Source: Arcobacter sp.
GTDB taxonomy: Bacteria; Campylobacterota; Campylobacteria; Campylobacterales; Arcobacteraceae
Direction: 5' to 3'
DNA: 16,528 nt
Assembly: GCA_016744485.1 (NCBI GenBank)
Contig: JADGEG010000020.1
Coordinates: forward strand, 1-16,528
Part shown: positions 7,986-14,305 of the stretch, piece after piece
Position numbering within the stretch: the first letter of the stretch is position 1
Layout: every line of letters begins with the position of its first letter
Program-made: the position numbers and the translations under genes
Notes under the pieces: model-generated
What the model saw: only the letters and a program-made list of their open reading frames with translations
What the model was told of the DNA's origin: nothing
Database searches by the model: none

Positions 7986-8324
7986 TTGAAAGAAATTAAA
8001 ATAAATAAAATTGATAGTATTTTTGATGCTATTGATTATTTTAATAGCATTATAAAGATAGTTGATAAAGAAGTTAAAATAGATTTTAGTTCTGCTACAT
8101 TTATCAGAAACAACTTTCTTTCAATCATAGGTATGAGTATAGAAATTTTAAAAGTAAGACAAATTTCCATACACTTTATAAAACCAAAAGATATAAAAGT
8201 GTTTAATTCTATGATAAGAATAGGTTTTTTACCTAAGTATTCTAATGAAAACACTAAGAAGAACAAATATAAAACAATGGTTCAATATACAAAAATTCCT
8301 CTAACAAACAACAGTCTTCTATAG
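7986..8324 (+). pseudogene. N-terminal remnant of a HATPase-type ATP-binding protein (STAS-like front domain only)
   Basis: A TTG start with AAAGGA nine bases upstream opens a 112-residue frame. DFSSATFIRNNFLSIIGMSIE and SMIRIGFLPKY resemble the STAS-like front domain of ATP-binding proteins that sit before DUF4325 genes. In such proteins a Bergerat-fold ATPase domain should follow, but here the frame runs into TAG at 8322-8324. The rest of the homology resumes in another frame at about 8303. The N box and the DxG motif are missing. I read this as one gene broken by an internal, frame-changing deletion near 8290-8312. It lies 14 bases after cbiL and is probably transcribed with it. It could still make a free front domain. 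Confidence 0.6.
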
Positions 8325-8521
8325 GATTGAGTCTTTTAATGGAACTAATTAGACTTAGTAAAGGTAGTATTGAAATTGTCTCAGGAAACGGGTATTATGG
8401 TATTAAAAATGAACAAGAAATAACTAAAAAACTTGACAAGTCATTCGAGGGTACGATAATTAGTATAGTATTTAATACTAATAGTGATATGTATTATTTG
8501 TTAAAGGATGAAAATGATTAA
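8303..8521 (+). pseudogene. C-terminal remnant of the same HATPase-type ATP-binding protein
   Basis: From about 8303 the frame reads SSIGLSLLMELIRLSKGSIEIVSGNGYYGI and then FEGTIISIVF. This is the G2-box-to-end part of a GHKL/HATPase domain, with GLSLL as the G2 box and SGNG plus GTxxxI as the last strands. The longest start-bearing frame begins at a TTG at 8327 and gives 64 residues with no ribosome binding site. It lacks everything needed to bind ATP except the G2 loop. Its stop overlaps the DUF4325 gene by eight bases, as would be expected for the intact operon. Family recognition is from motif memory. Confidence 0.6.
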
Positions 8522-8867
8522 AATAAATGTTAAAGATGTTATTAATAATACAATAGCGATGTCAACAGAAGATGGACAAAAACTTTTTAAAGTACTATAT
8601 GAAAATATAAAAAGTTCTAATAAAGTTGAGTTATCCTTTAAGGGAATTGATATTTTAATATCACACTTTCTTAATGAATCTATAGGTAAACTTTACGAAA
8701 AATTTGAAAACTGGGATGTCTTAGATAAGGTAATTACTTATAAAGATATAGATGATGACGATCTTGAACTTTTAAAAGAAAAAGTTATCCCTACTGCAAA
8801 AAATCATTTTAAAACTTCTAATAAAGAAGATATGATAGATGAGAGTATCTTAGATGATAAATTTTAA
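8514..8867 (+). CDS. STAS-like domain protein (DUF4325)
   Basis: This 117-residue soluble protein matches the STAS-like DUF4325 family: a short N-terminal strand (IKINVKDV), a SxEDG turn, then VELSFKGIDILISHFLNESIGKLYEKF, where a buried beta strand and the exposed helix of a STAS fold are expected. Related STAS proteins (SpoIIAA type) are phosphorylated by HATPase kinases, and DUF4325 genes commonly follow an HATPase gene, as here. The ATG at 8514 is preferred over the one at 8508 because AAAGGA (8503-8508) leaves a five-base spacer only for the later one. It overlaps the PIN gene by 14 bases. The frame is intact although the ATPase partner is broken. Its function is not known to me. Confidence 0.78.
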   Translation: MIKINVKDVINNTIAMSTEDGQKLFKVLYENIKSSNKVELSFKGIDILISHFLNESIGKLYEKFENWDVLDKVITYKDIDDDDLELLKEKVIPTAKNHFKTSNKEDMIDESILDDKF

Positions 8868-9384
8868 TAAAATATACAATATTTCTTCTACAGACAATGT
8901 ATTTATTGATACTAATATTTTAATTTTTTTATTTTCACCTTCTGGTATTATTAAATCTAAAAAATTTAAAAATGAAAAGTATTCTTCTATTTTAAATGAA
9001 TTAATTAAACATGAATGCAATATATATATCAATTCACATGTAGTGTCAGAATTTATAAACAGATGTTTAAGAGATGATTTTAATACTAATTTTAACAATT
9101 TAGGAAACAAAAAATACAAACAAGATTATAGAAGTAGTAGTGACTATCAAAAGACTTTGAAAATTGTATTAAAACAGTTAAATAAATTCTTAAAAATATC
9201 TAAACATATAAATGATGATTTTGAATCGTTTGATATTTCTAAAGCATATCAAGCAAGAGAAGAAAATGATTTTAATGATTTAATCATAGCAGATACAATT
9301 ACAAAAAATAAATTAAAACTTTTAACTGATGATTTGGATTTCCAAAATAGTTTAGGAATAGATACTCAATGGTACTTAAAATAA
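8854..9384 (+). CDS. PIN-domain protein, putative ribonuclease
   Basis: The 176 residues show the PIN nuclease layout: VFIDTNIL with Asp19, Glu66 in VVSEFINR, Asp142 in FNDLIIADT, and LLTDDLDF with Asp159/160. These acids would bind Mg or Mn for RNA cleavage. It overlaps the DUF4325 gene by 14 bases, so the two are translated together. The upstream partner is a STAS-like protein rather than a typical antitoxin with a DNA-binding domain, so a plain VapBC toxin label does not fit well. PIN domains also occur in RNA processing and defence modules. The catalytic set looks complete; the target is unknown. Confidence 0.82.
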   Translation: MINFNKIYNISSTDNVFIDTNILIFLFSPSGIIKSKKFKNEKYSSILNELIKHECNIYINSHVVSEFINRCLRDDFNTNFNNLGNKKYKQDYRSSSDYQKTLKIVLKQLNKFLKISKHINDDFESFDISKAYQAREENDFNDLIIADTITKNKLKLLTDDLDFQNSLGIDTQWYLK

Positions 9385-9418
9385 GACTATACTATGTATT
9401 CCCACCTTATGTCTTTCT

Positions 9419-9437
9419 TGTATCATTAAATGATACA
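9419..9437. promoter_or_regulatory. Perfect 19-bp palindrome after the PIN gene, possible operator
   Basis: TGTATCATT-A-AATGATACA is a perfect inverted repeat with a single central base. It lies 34 bases after the PIN stop and about 124 before the dctP start. No T-run follows, which argues against a terminator; the near-zero loop suits a dimeric regulator binding site. Confidence 0.45.
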
Positions 9438-9510
9438 TCTTAGTTTATATATTCATTTTATCGCCTTAATTTTGTCAAATATCACTATTCAGTACAAATA
9501 TACACAATAT

Positions 9511-9528
9511 TGACATAATTTTATGTCA
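9511..9528. promoter_or_regulatory. Palindrome TGACATAA-TT-TTATGTCA in the dctP promoter region, possible operator
   Basis: Two perfect 8-base arms flank a TT. The palindrome overlaps a TTGACA-like -35 (9510-9515); a TTTAAT at 9535-9540 could be the -10, though the 19-base spacing is long. A further TTATGTC half-site lies at 9407-9413. Position just ahead of dctP suggests substrate or regulator control of the TRAP operon. The regulator is not in the window. Confidence 0.45.
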
Positions 9529-9560
9529 TACTTTTTTAATCAAAAATTTAAGGAGTTAGA

Positions 9561-10556
9561 ATGAAAAAACAAGTATTAGGAATAATGGCATCTGCATTAA
9601 TTGCCTCATCAGTTATGGCTGCAGATTTTACACTAAAGTTTTCACATGTAGTTAGTGATAATACACCAAAAGGTAAAGCAGCTAGATTTTTTGAAAAAAG
9701 ACTAGAAGAGTTATCAAAAGGTAAAATTGATGTTCAAGTATATCCATCTTCTCAGTTATATAAAGATAATGCTGTTTTAAAAGCTATTAGATTAGATTCT
9801 GTTCAAATGGCAGCTCCTAGTTTTTCTAAATTTGGTAGAATTGTACCACAATTAGCATTATTTGATTTACCATTTTTATTTAAAGACATAGATCACTTAC
9901 ATAGAGTTCAAGATGGAGTTGTTGGTAAAAAATTAAAAGCAATGGTAACAAAAAAAGGTTATGTTGCATTAAATTTTTGGGATAATCATTTTAAACAATT
10001 ATCTTCTTCTAAAAAAGCTTTAATAGCTCCTTCTGATGCTAAAGGACAAAAATTTAGAATTATGTCTTCAAAAGTACTTGAAGCTCAATTCCATGCAGTT
10101 GGTGCAAATCCACAGATGATGCCTTTTTCTGAAGTATATTCAGGTTTACAACAAGGTGTAATTGATGGTCAAGAAAATACAAACTCAAATATTTTTACTA
10201 AAAAGTTTTATGAAGTACAAAAATATTTAACAGTTTCAAACCATGGTTATTTAGGATACTTAGTTGTAATGAGTAAGAAATTTTGGAATAAACTTCCATC
10301 AAGCTTACAAGCTAATGTTGTACAAGCCATGAATGAAGCAACCCAAAAAGAAAGAGAATATGCAGAAGATTTAAATACTAAACAATTTAATTTAATCAAA
10401 GAGTATGCTAATAAAACTGGTAAATTAGAAATTATTACTTTAACAAATGAGCAAAGAAATGCTTGGGCTAAAAAAGTAAGTACAATTTACCCACAATTTT
10501 ATTCAAAGAAAAAAATTGGAGAAGATCTAATTAATGGTGCTTTAAACACTAAATAA
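9561..10556 (+). CDS. dctP: TRAP transporter solute-binding protein, DctP type
   Basis: DctP captures organic acids, classically C4-dicarboxylates, in the periplasm and hands them to the DctQM membrane unit. A signal peptide is clear: KK, an apolar core and a cut after SSVMA (residue 20). The mature part holds the family's KFRIMSSKVLEAQFHAVGAN, whose Arg166 corresponds to the carboxylate-binding arginine, and FSEVYSGLQQGVIDGQEN (190-206). At 331 residues it is the normal size. AAGGAG sits five bases before the ATG. The hairpin behind the gene would protect its message, fitting the need for excess binding protein. The substrate cannot be fixed from sequence alone. Confidence 0.93.
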   Translation: MKKQVLGIMASALIASSVMAADFTLKFSHVVSDNTPKGKAARFFEKRLEELSKGKIDVQVYPSSQLYKDNAVLKAIRLDSVQMAAPSFSKFGRIVPQLALFDLPFLFKDIDHLHRVQDGVVGKKLKAMVTKKGYVALNFWDNHFKQLSSSKKALIAPSDAKGQKFRIMSSKVLEAQFHAVGANPQMMPFSEVYSGLQQGVIDGQENTNSNIFTKKFYEVQKYLTVSNHGYLGYLVVMSKKFWNKLPSSLQANVVQAMNEATQKEREYAEDLNTKQFNLIKEYANKTGKLEIITLTNEQRNAWAKKVSTIYPQFYSKKKIGEDLINGALNTK

Positions 10557-10560
10557 AACT

Positions 10561-10592
10561 TTAATACTATCTAAATTATTAGATAGTATTAA
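10561..10592 (+). terminator. Intercistronic hairpin between dctP and dctQ (14-bp perfect stem)
   Basis: TTAATACTATCTAA (10561-10574) and its exact complement (10579-10592) flank the loop ATTA, starting five bases after the dctP stop. No T-tract follows, so it is more likely a partial terminator or an mRNA-stabilising 3' structure than a full stop, since dctQM appear to depend on the same operon. Confidence 0.6.
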
Positions 10593-10683
10593 TCATTATA
10601 CAAATAACAAAATCTAACTTTTTATCAATTAATTTTTATAGAACATTCTTAATTTTAAGTGAATTATTTTTTAATAGAAAAAG

Positions 10684-10708
10684 TAAGTTTTATTATTTGA
10701 TAAACTTA
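10684..10708 (+). repeat. Small inverted repeat ahead of dctQ
   Basis: TAAGTTT (10684-10690) and AAACTTA (10702-10708) can pair around an 11-base loop. It ends seven bases before the GGAG ribosome binding site (10715-10718) of dctQ and could affect translation. The AT-rich arms are short and chance is possible. The rest of the dctP-dctQ gap shows no gene. Confidence 0.25.
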
Positions 10709-10728
10709 AAAAATGGAGTACATAAATT

Positions 10729-11346
10729 ATGTTCAATATTATTAGTGCTATTATTGGTTTTATAAATAGATCAATAGCAATTATTGGTATAACAGCTGGT
10801 GTAGCAATTGCATTTTCAAATGTAGTTGCAAGATATGCTCTTAATACATCTTTGGTATGGGCTACAGAATTAACTATATTTTTATTTTTATGGTCTGTAT
10901 TTTTTGGAGCAGCATATTGTTTTAAAAAAGATGCTCATATAGCCGTAACTGTAATTTTAGATATCGTTTCCTCAAGAACTGCAAAAGTTATGTTACTTAT
11001 ATCACATGTAATTACTTTTGTCTTTTTACTAACTGTTTCATATTTTGGTTATGAGTATTTATTTTTAGTTATAGAACTAGATGAAAGATCAATTGATTTA
11101 TGGGATATGCCTTTATGGATAGTTTATTTGGTTATTCCTGTTTCTTTTTTATTCGCAGCTTATAGAGTAGCTGAAAGAATTAATGTGATTTTAACTACTT
11201 CTCATGAAAAAATTGTAAAAGAAAGTGAGGCAGAAATGGTACTTTCTGAATTAGGTGAAAATTCAAAAGATATGTCAAATAAAAATGTTGAAGAATTAAA
11301 TAAAATAGTAGAAGAAACTAATAAAAAAACTGGAGGATTACTATGA
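10729..11346 (+). CDS. dctQ: TRAP transporter small permease, DctQ type
   Basis: DctQ is the four-helix membrane subunit that couples the binding protein to DctM. Four apolar segments are visible (about residues 8-30, 45-63, 84-108 and 126-147), with the family's N-terminal NVVARYALNTSLVWATEL and the FLWSVFFGAAYCFKKDAHIAV region. The C-terminal tail from about residue 150 is hydrophilic and rich in Glu, Lys and Asn (EELNKIVEETNKK), longer than in many homologues and probably a cytoplasmic helix. GGAG lies ten bases before the ATG. It overlaps dctM by four bases (ATGA). Confidence 0.9.
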   Translation: MFNIISAIIGFINRSIAIIGITAGVAIAFSNVVARYALNTSLVWATELTIFLFLWSVFFGAAYCFKKDAHIAVTVILDIVSSRTAKVMLLISHVITFVFLLTVSYFGYEYLFLVIELDERSIDLWDMPLWIVYLVIPVSFLFAAYRVAERINVILTTSHEKIVKESEAEMVLSELGENSKDMSNKNVEELNKIVEETNKKTGGLL

Positions 11347-12623
11347 GTGTATTAGTCTTATTTGGAATATTTTTCTTTTTAGTAATTCTTGGAACTCCTA
11401 TTGCTATTTGTTTAGGTGCTGCTACTTTTACAACTTTAATGCTTTTTACAGATATTTCTCCTATTGAAATATCTTCTATGATGTTTGAAAAAGTTGAGCA
11501 TTATTCTTTAATGGCAATTCCTATGTTTATTTTAGCAGGAAATCTTTTATCAAAAGGATCAGCAGCGCAGAGGATTATTGAGTTTGCAAAATCTATTGTA
11601 GGACATCTTCCAGGTGGTCTTCCAATTTCTGCAATTTTTGCATCAATTATTTTTGCAGCTGTATCAGGTTCAAGTCCTGCAACTGTTGTAGCAATTGGTT
11701 CTATTATGTTTGGAGCTATTACACAAGCAGGATATCCTAAGAAATATGCAGTAGGAACTATTGCCACAGCAGGTTCACTTGGTATTTTAATTCCTCCTTC
11801 AATTGTATTAATTGTTTATGGGGTTACTGCTGAAGTTTCTATTGGAAAGTTATTTATGGCAGGAGTTATCCCTGGTATAATGCTAGGTATTATGATGATG
11901 CTTGTTACTTATGTAGGCGCAGTTCGTCTTGGATTTAAAAGAAGTAAACCAGAATCATTTAAAGTAAGATTAACTAAAATGAAAGATGCTTCTTGGGGTC
12001 TTATGACGATTATGATAGTTATGGTTGGTATTTATGGAGGAATTTTTACTCCAACAGAAGCAGCGGCAGTTGCAGCTGTTTGGGCATTTTTTATCTCTGT
12101 ATTTATATATAAAGATATTAAAATAACTCAGTTTTTTGAAACAGCTTTAGATTCTGCAAAAACAACTTCAATGATTATGTTTATTATTGCTAATGCTATG
12201 CTTTTTGCACATTTTTTAACTATTGAGAATATTCCTCAAGGTATTACAAGTGCATTAATTGATGCCAATGTTGATAAATATATGTTTTTACTATTAGTAA
12301 ATGTTTTATTAATAATTGCAGGTTCATTTATGGAACCAAGTGCTATTATCATGATAATGGTACCTTTATTACTTCCAGTTGCGGTTGCTCTTGGAATTGA
12401 TCCTATTCATTTTGGTATTGTAATTACAATTAATATGGAATTAGGTATGGTATCCCCACCTGTTGGACTTAACTTATTTGTTACTTCTGGATTAACAGGC
12501 ATGTCTATTAAAGATGTAATAATTGCAGCTTTTCCATGGACACTTACGATTTTCGTAGGGCTTATGTTAGTAACTTATATTCCACAAATTGCTCTATTCT
12601 TACCAAATCTAATGATGGGATAA
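11343..12623 (+). CDS. dctM: TRAP transporter large permease, DctM type
   Basis: DctM is the elevator-type membrane subunit that imports the bound acid with sodium. The 426 residues form about 12 membrane segments. Family stretches are SLMAIPMFILAGNLLSKGS near residue 55, FAAVSGSSPATVVAIGSIM near 105, LGILIPPSIVLIVYGV near 150, and the repeat-related NMELGMVSPPVGLNLFVTSG near 365. GGAGG precedes the ATG, which overlaps the dctQ stop as ATGA, so both subunits are made in step. A hairpin follows the stop at 12631. No truncation is seen. Confidence 0.95.
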   Translation: MSVLVLFGIFFFLVILGTPIAICLGAATFTTLMLFTDISPIEISSMMFEKVEHYSLMAIPMFILAGNLLSKGSAAQRIIEFAKSIVGHLPGGLPISAIFASIIFAAVSGSSPATVVAIGSIMFGAITQAGYPKKYAVGTIATAGSLGILIPPSIVLIVYGVTAEVSIGKLFMAGVIPGIMLGIMMMLVTYVGAVRLGFKRSKPESFKVRLTKMKDASWGLMTIMIVMVGIYGGIFTPTEAAAVAAVWAFFISVFIYKDIKITQFFETALDSAKTTSMIMFIIANAMLFAHFLTIENIPQGITSALIDANVDKYMFLLLVNVLLIIAGSFMEPSAIIMIMVPLLLPVAVALGIDPIHFGIVITINMELGMVSPPVGLNLFVTSGLTGMSIKDVIIAAFPWTLTIFVGLMLVTYIPQIALFLPNLMMG

Positions 12624-12630
12624 ACTAATC

Positions 12631-12677
12631 TTATCAATTTTTCAAACTACATATTTTTTGTAGTTTGAATTTGATAA
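12631..12677 (+). terminator. Hairpin terminator after dctM
   Basis: An 11-bp perfect stem (12641-12651 with 12659-12669) encloses a seven-base T-rich loop. It is extended by TTATCAA (12631-12637) pairing with TTGATAA (12671-12677) across a small internal loop. It starts eight bases after the dctM stop. The following DNA is T-rich but lacks a clean U-tract directly at the stem. Confidence 0.6.
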
Positions 12678-12742
12678 ATCACTTTTAAATATTTTTTGTA
12701 TTTATATTCTTTTTTTTTAAAATTAAAATAAAGTATTCAATA

Positions 12743-12758
12743 ATTTTTTTGATATAAT
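12743..12758 (+). promoter_or_regulatory. Strong Campylobacterota-type promoter upstream of the selC/selA region
   Basis: A run of seven T residues, GA and TATAAT (12753-12758) give a near-ideal -10 region for this phylum. Transcription would start near 12765 and run rightward over tRNA-Sec in antisense before reaching selA. A weaker -10-like TATATT (12922-12927) closer to selA is an alternative. Confidence 0.5.
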
Positions 12759-12799
12759 TGTGACATGTAAGTAAAAATGATATTTAACAAAGTATAATT

Positions 12800-12899
12800 T
12801 GGCGAGAAGGCCTAGGAATCGAACCTAGCGAGGCGTTTACACAAAAACCTCCAATCAGGGTTGAAACCTGTGGTGTCCACCAGGATCACATGCCCCCCA
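12800..12899 (-). tRNA. selC: tRNA-Sec (anticodon UCA)
   Basis: Read on the minus strand, this is a long class II tRNA that ends in an encoded CCA (12802-12800). The T arm is canonical (CTAGG, TTCGATT, CCTAG). The anticodon loop is TTTCAAC with TCA, flanked by CAGG/CCTG. A long variable arm (about GAGGTTT to AAACGCCTC) and a D stem of six pairs with a bulged A and a TGGT loop fit the selenocysteine tRNA. selA and selB next door confirm the call. The acceptor is odd: the G-run 5' strand meets GCCTTCTC, giving three G-U pairs and a U-C mismatch at the end. The exact 5' end could be 12898. No clear terminator follows it. Confidence 0.85.
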
Positions 12900-12955
12900 A
12901 AATATATAAAAAGAATTTTACTATATTAAAAATAAAAAGCATATAAAGGCAAACA

Positions 12956-14305
12956 ATGTTCTTATTAAAATCTATTCCCAAAATAGATAAATTTGTATCT
13001 AATAAAAATTTTGATGACTTAGGGCAAGAACTTATTTTAAATATTTCAAAAAATGTAATACAAGAACTAAGAGAGAATATTTTAAATAAAAAAACTTTGT
13101 CTTTTAATGAAAAAGATTTAATTGATGAAGTTATAAATCAATATGAAGAATTAATAAAACCATCTTTACAACAAGTTATAAATGCTACAGGTGTAATTGT
13201 TCATACAAACTTAGGACGAAGTTTAATATCTAAAGAAACATTTGAAAATGTTACAGAAATTCTTAGCTCATATAATAACCTTGAATATGATTTAAATAAA
13301 GGTCAAAGATCGCAAAGATATTATCATGTATCAAAAATTATTTGTAAACTTCTTTCTTGTGAAGATGTTTTAATTGTCAATAATAATGCAAGTGCTGTAT
13401 TTTTAATTTTAAATACTTTTTCTAAAAAAAAAGAAGTTATTGTAAGTAGAAGTGAATTAGTTGAGATAGGAGGAAGTTTTAGAATACCTGATGTTATGAA
13501 AGAAAGTGGTGCAAAACTTGTAGAAGTTGGTACGACAAATAAAACACATTTACAAGACTATAAAAAAGCAATCAATAAAAAAACATCAATGTTAATGAAA
13601 GTTCATAAATCAAATTATAGTATTGAAGGTTTTACAAGTGAAGTTAAATTTAAAGAATTAAGTACTTTAGCTAAAGATAATGATATTTTAGATTATTATG
13701 ATATGGGAAGTGGACATTTAATTGATTTACCATATGGTCTGAAAAATGATGAACCTAGTGTATTAGAATATATGAAAAAAAACCCATCATTATTAAGTTT
13801 TTCAGGTGATAAACTTTTAGGAAGTGTTCAAGCAGGAATTATTGTAGGAAAGAAAAAATATATAAATAAACTAAAACAAAATCAATTATTAAGAATGTTA
13901 AGAGTTGATAAAATAACTTTAGCCATTTTAGAAGAAAACTTAAGATCTATCTTATTTGGTAAAATAGATGATATACCAACTCTTAAAATGTTATTTTTGA
14001 AAGAAGAAACTCTTATATCTAATGCTAAAGTATTACAAAATAAAATAAAAGATATATGTACTTGTGAGATTATAAATACTAAAACTCCAATAGGTGGAGG
14101 AACTACACCAAACAGATTAATACCTAGTATTGCTTTAAATATACAAATAAAAAATTATAAGGCAAGTAAAATTGAAATTTTACTTAGAAAAAAAAATATT
14201 ATTGGAAGAATTAATAGTGATAAATTTCTTCTTGATTTTAGAACTATAAATATAAATGATATTAAATTTATTGCTCAAAGTATAAAAGACATTATTAATG
14301 AATAA
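12956..14305 (+). CDS. selA: L-seryl-tRNA(Sec) selenium transferase (selenocysteine synthase)
   Basis: SelA is a PLP enzyme that turns seryl-tRNA-Sec into selenocysteinyl-tRNA-Sec using selenophosphate. The N-terminal tRNA-binding part is followed by the family signature INATGVIVHTNLGRSL (about 80-95), NNNASAVFLIL, and the PLP lysine in SFSGDKLLGSVQAG (Lys286). GGGTTPNRLIPS near the C-terminus is also typical. At 449 residues it is of normal length. AAAGG lies six bases before the ATG. The TAA overlaps the selB ATG by eight bases. It lies 56 bases past the 5' end of the divergent tRNA-Sec gene. Confidence 0.96.
   Translation: MFLLKSIPKIDKFVSNKNFDDLGQELILNISKNVIQELRENILNKKTLSFNEKDLIDEVINQYEELIKPSLQQVINATGVIVHTNLGRSLISKETFENVTEILSSYNNLEYDLNKGQRSQRYYHVSKIICKLLSCEDVLIVNNNASAVFLILNTFSKKKEVIVSRSELVEIGGSFRIPDVMKESGAKLVEVGTTNKTHLQDYKKAINKKTSMLMKVHKSNYSIEGFTSEVKFKELSTLAKDNDILDYYDMGSGHLIDLPYGLKNDEPSVLEYMKKNPSLLSFSGDKLLGSVQAGIIVGKKKYINKLKQNQLLRMLRVDKITLAILEENLRSILFGKIDDIPTLKMLFLKEETLISNAKVLQNKIKDICTCEIINTKTPIGGGTTPNRLIPSIALNIQIKNYKASKIEILLRKKNIIGRINSDKFLLDFRTININDIKFIAQSIKDIINE

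Noticed and set aside
8850..9119. Minus-strand frame opposite the PIN gene
   Set aside because: The plus strand has the conserved PIN residues in order; the minus frame is a low-complexity Leu/Ile/Phe shadow.
9419..9437. Rho-independent terminator after the PIN gene
   Set aside because: The inverted repeat has only one central base and no T-tract, so it suits an operator better than an RNA hairpin terminator.
12800..12899. tRNA-Ser(UGA) on the plus strand
   Set aside because: The loop reads TTGAAA on the plus strand, but the T arm (GGTTCGATTCC) and the encoded CCA exist only on the minus strand, which gives anticodon UCA beside selA and selB.
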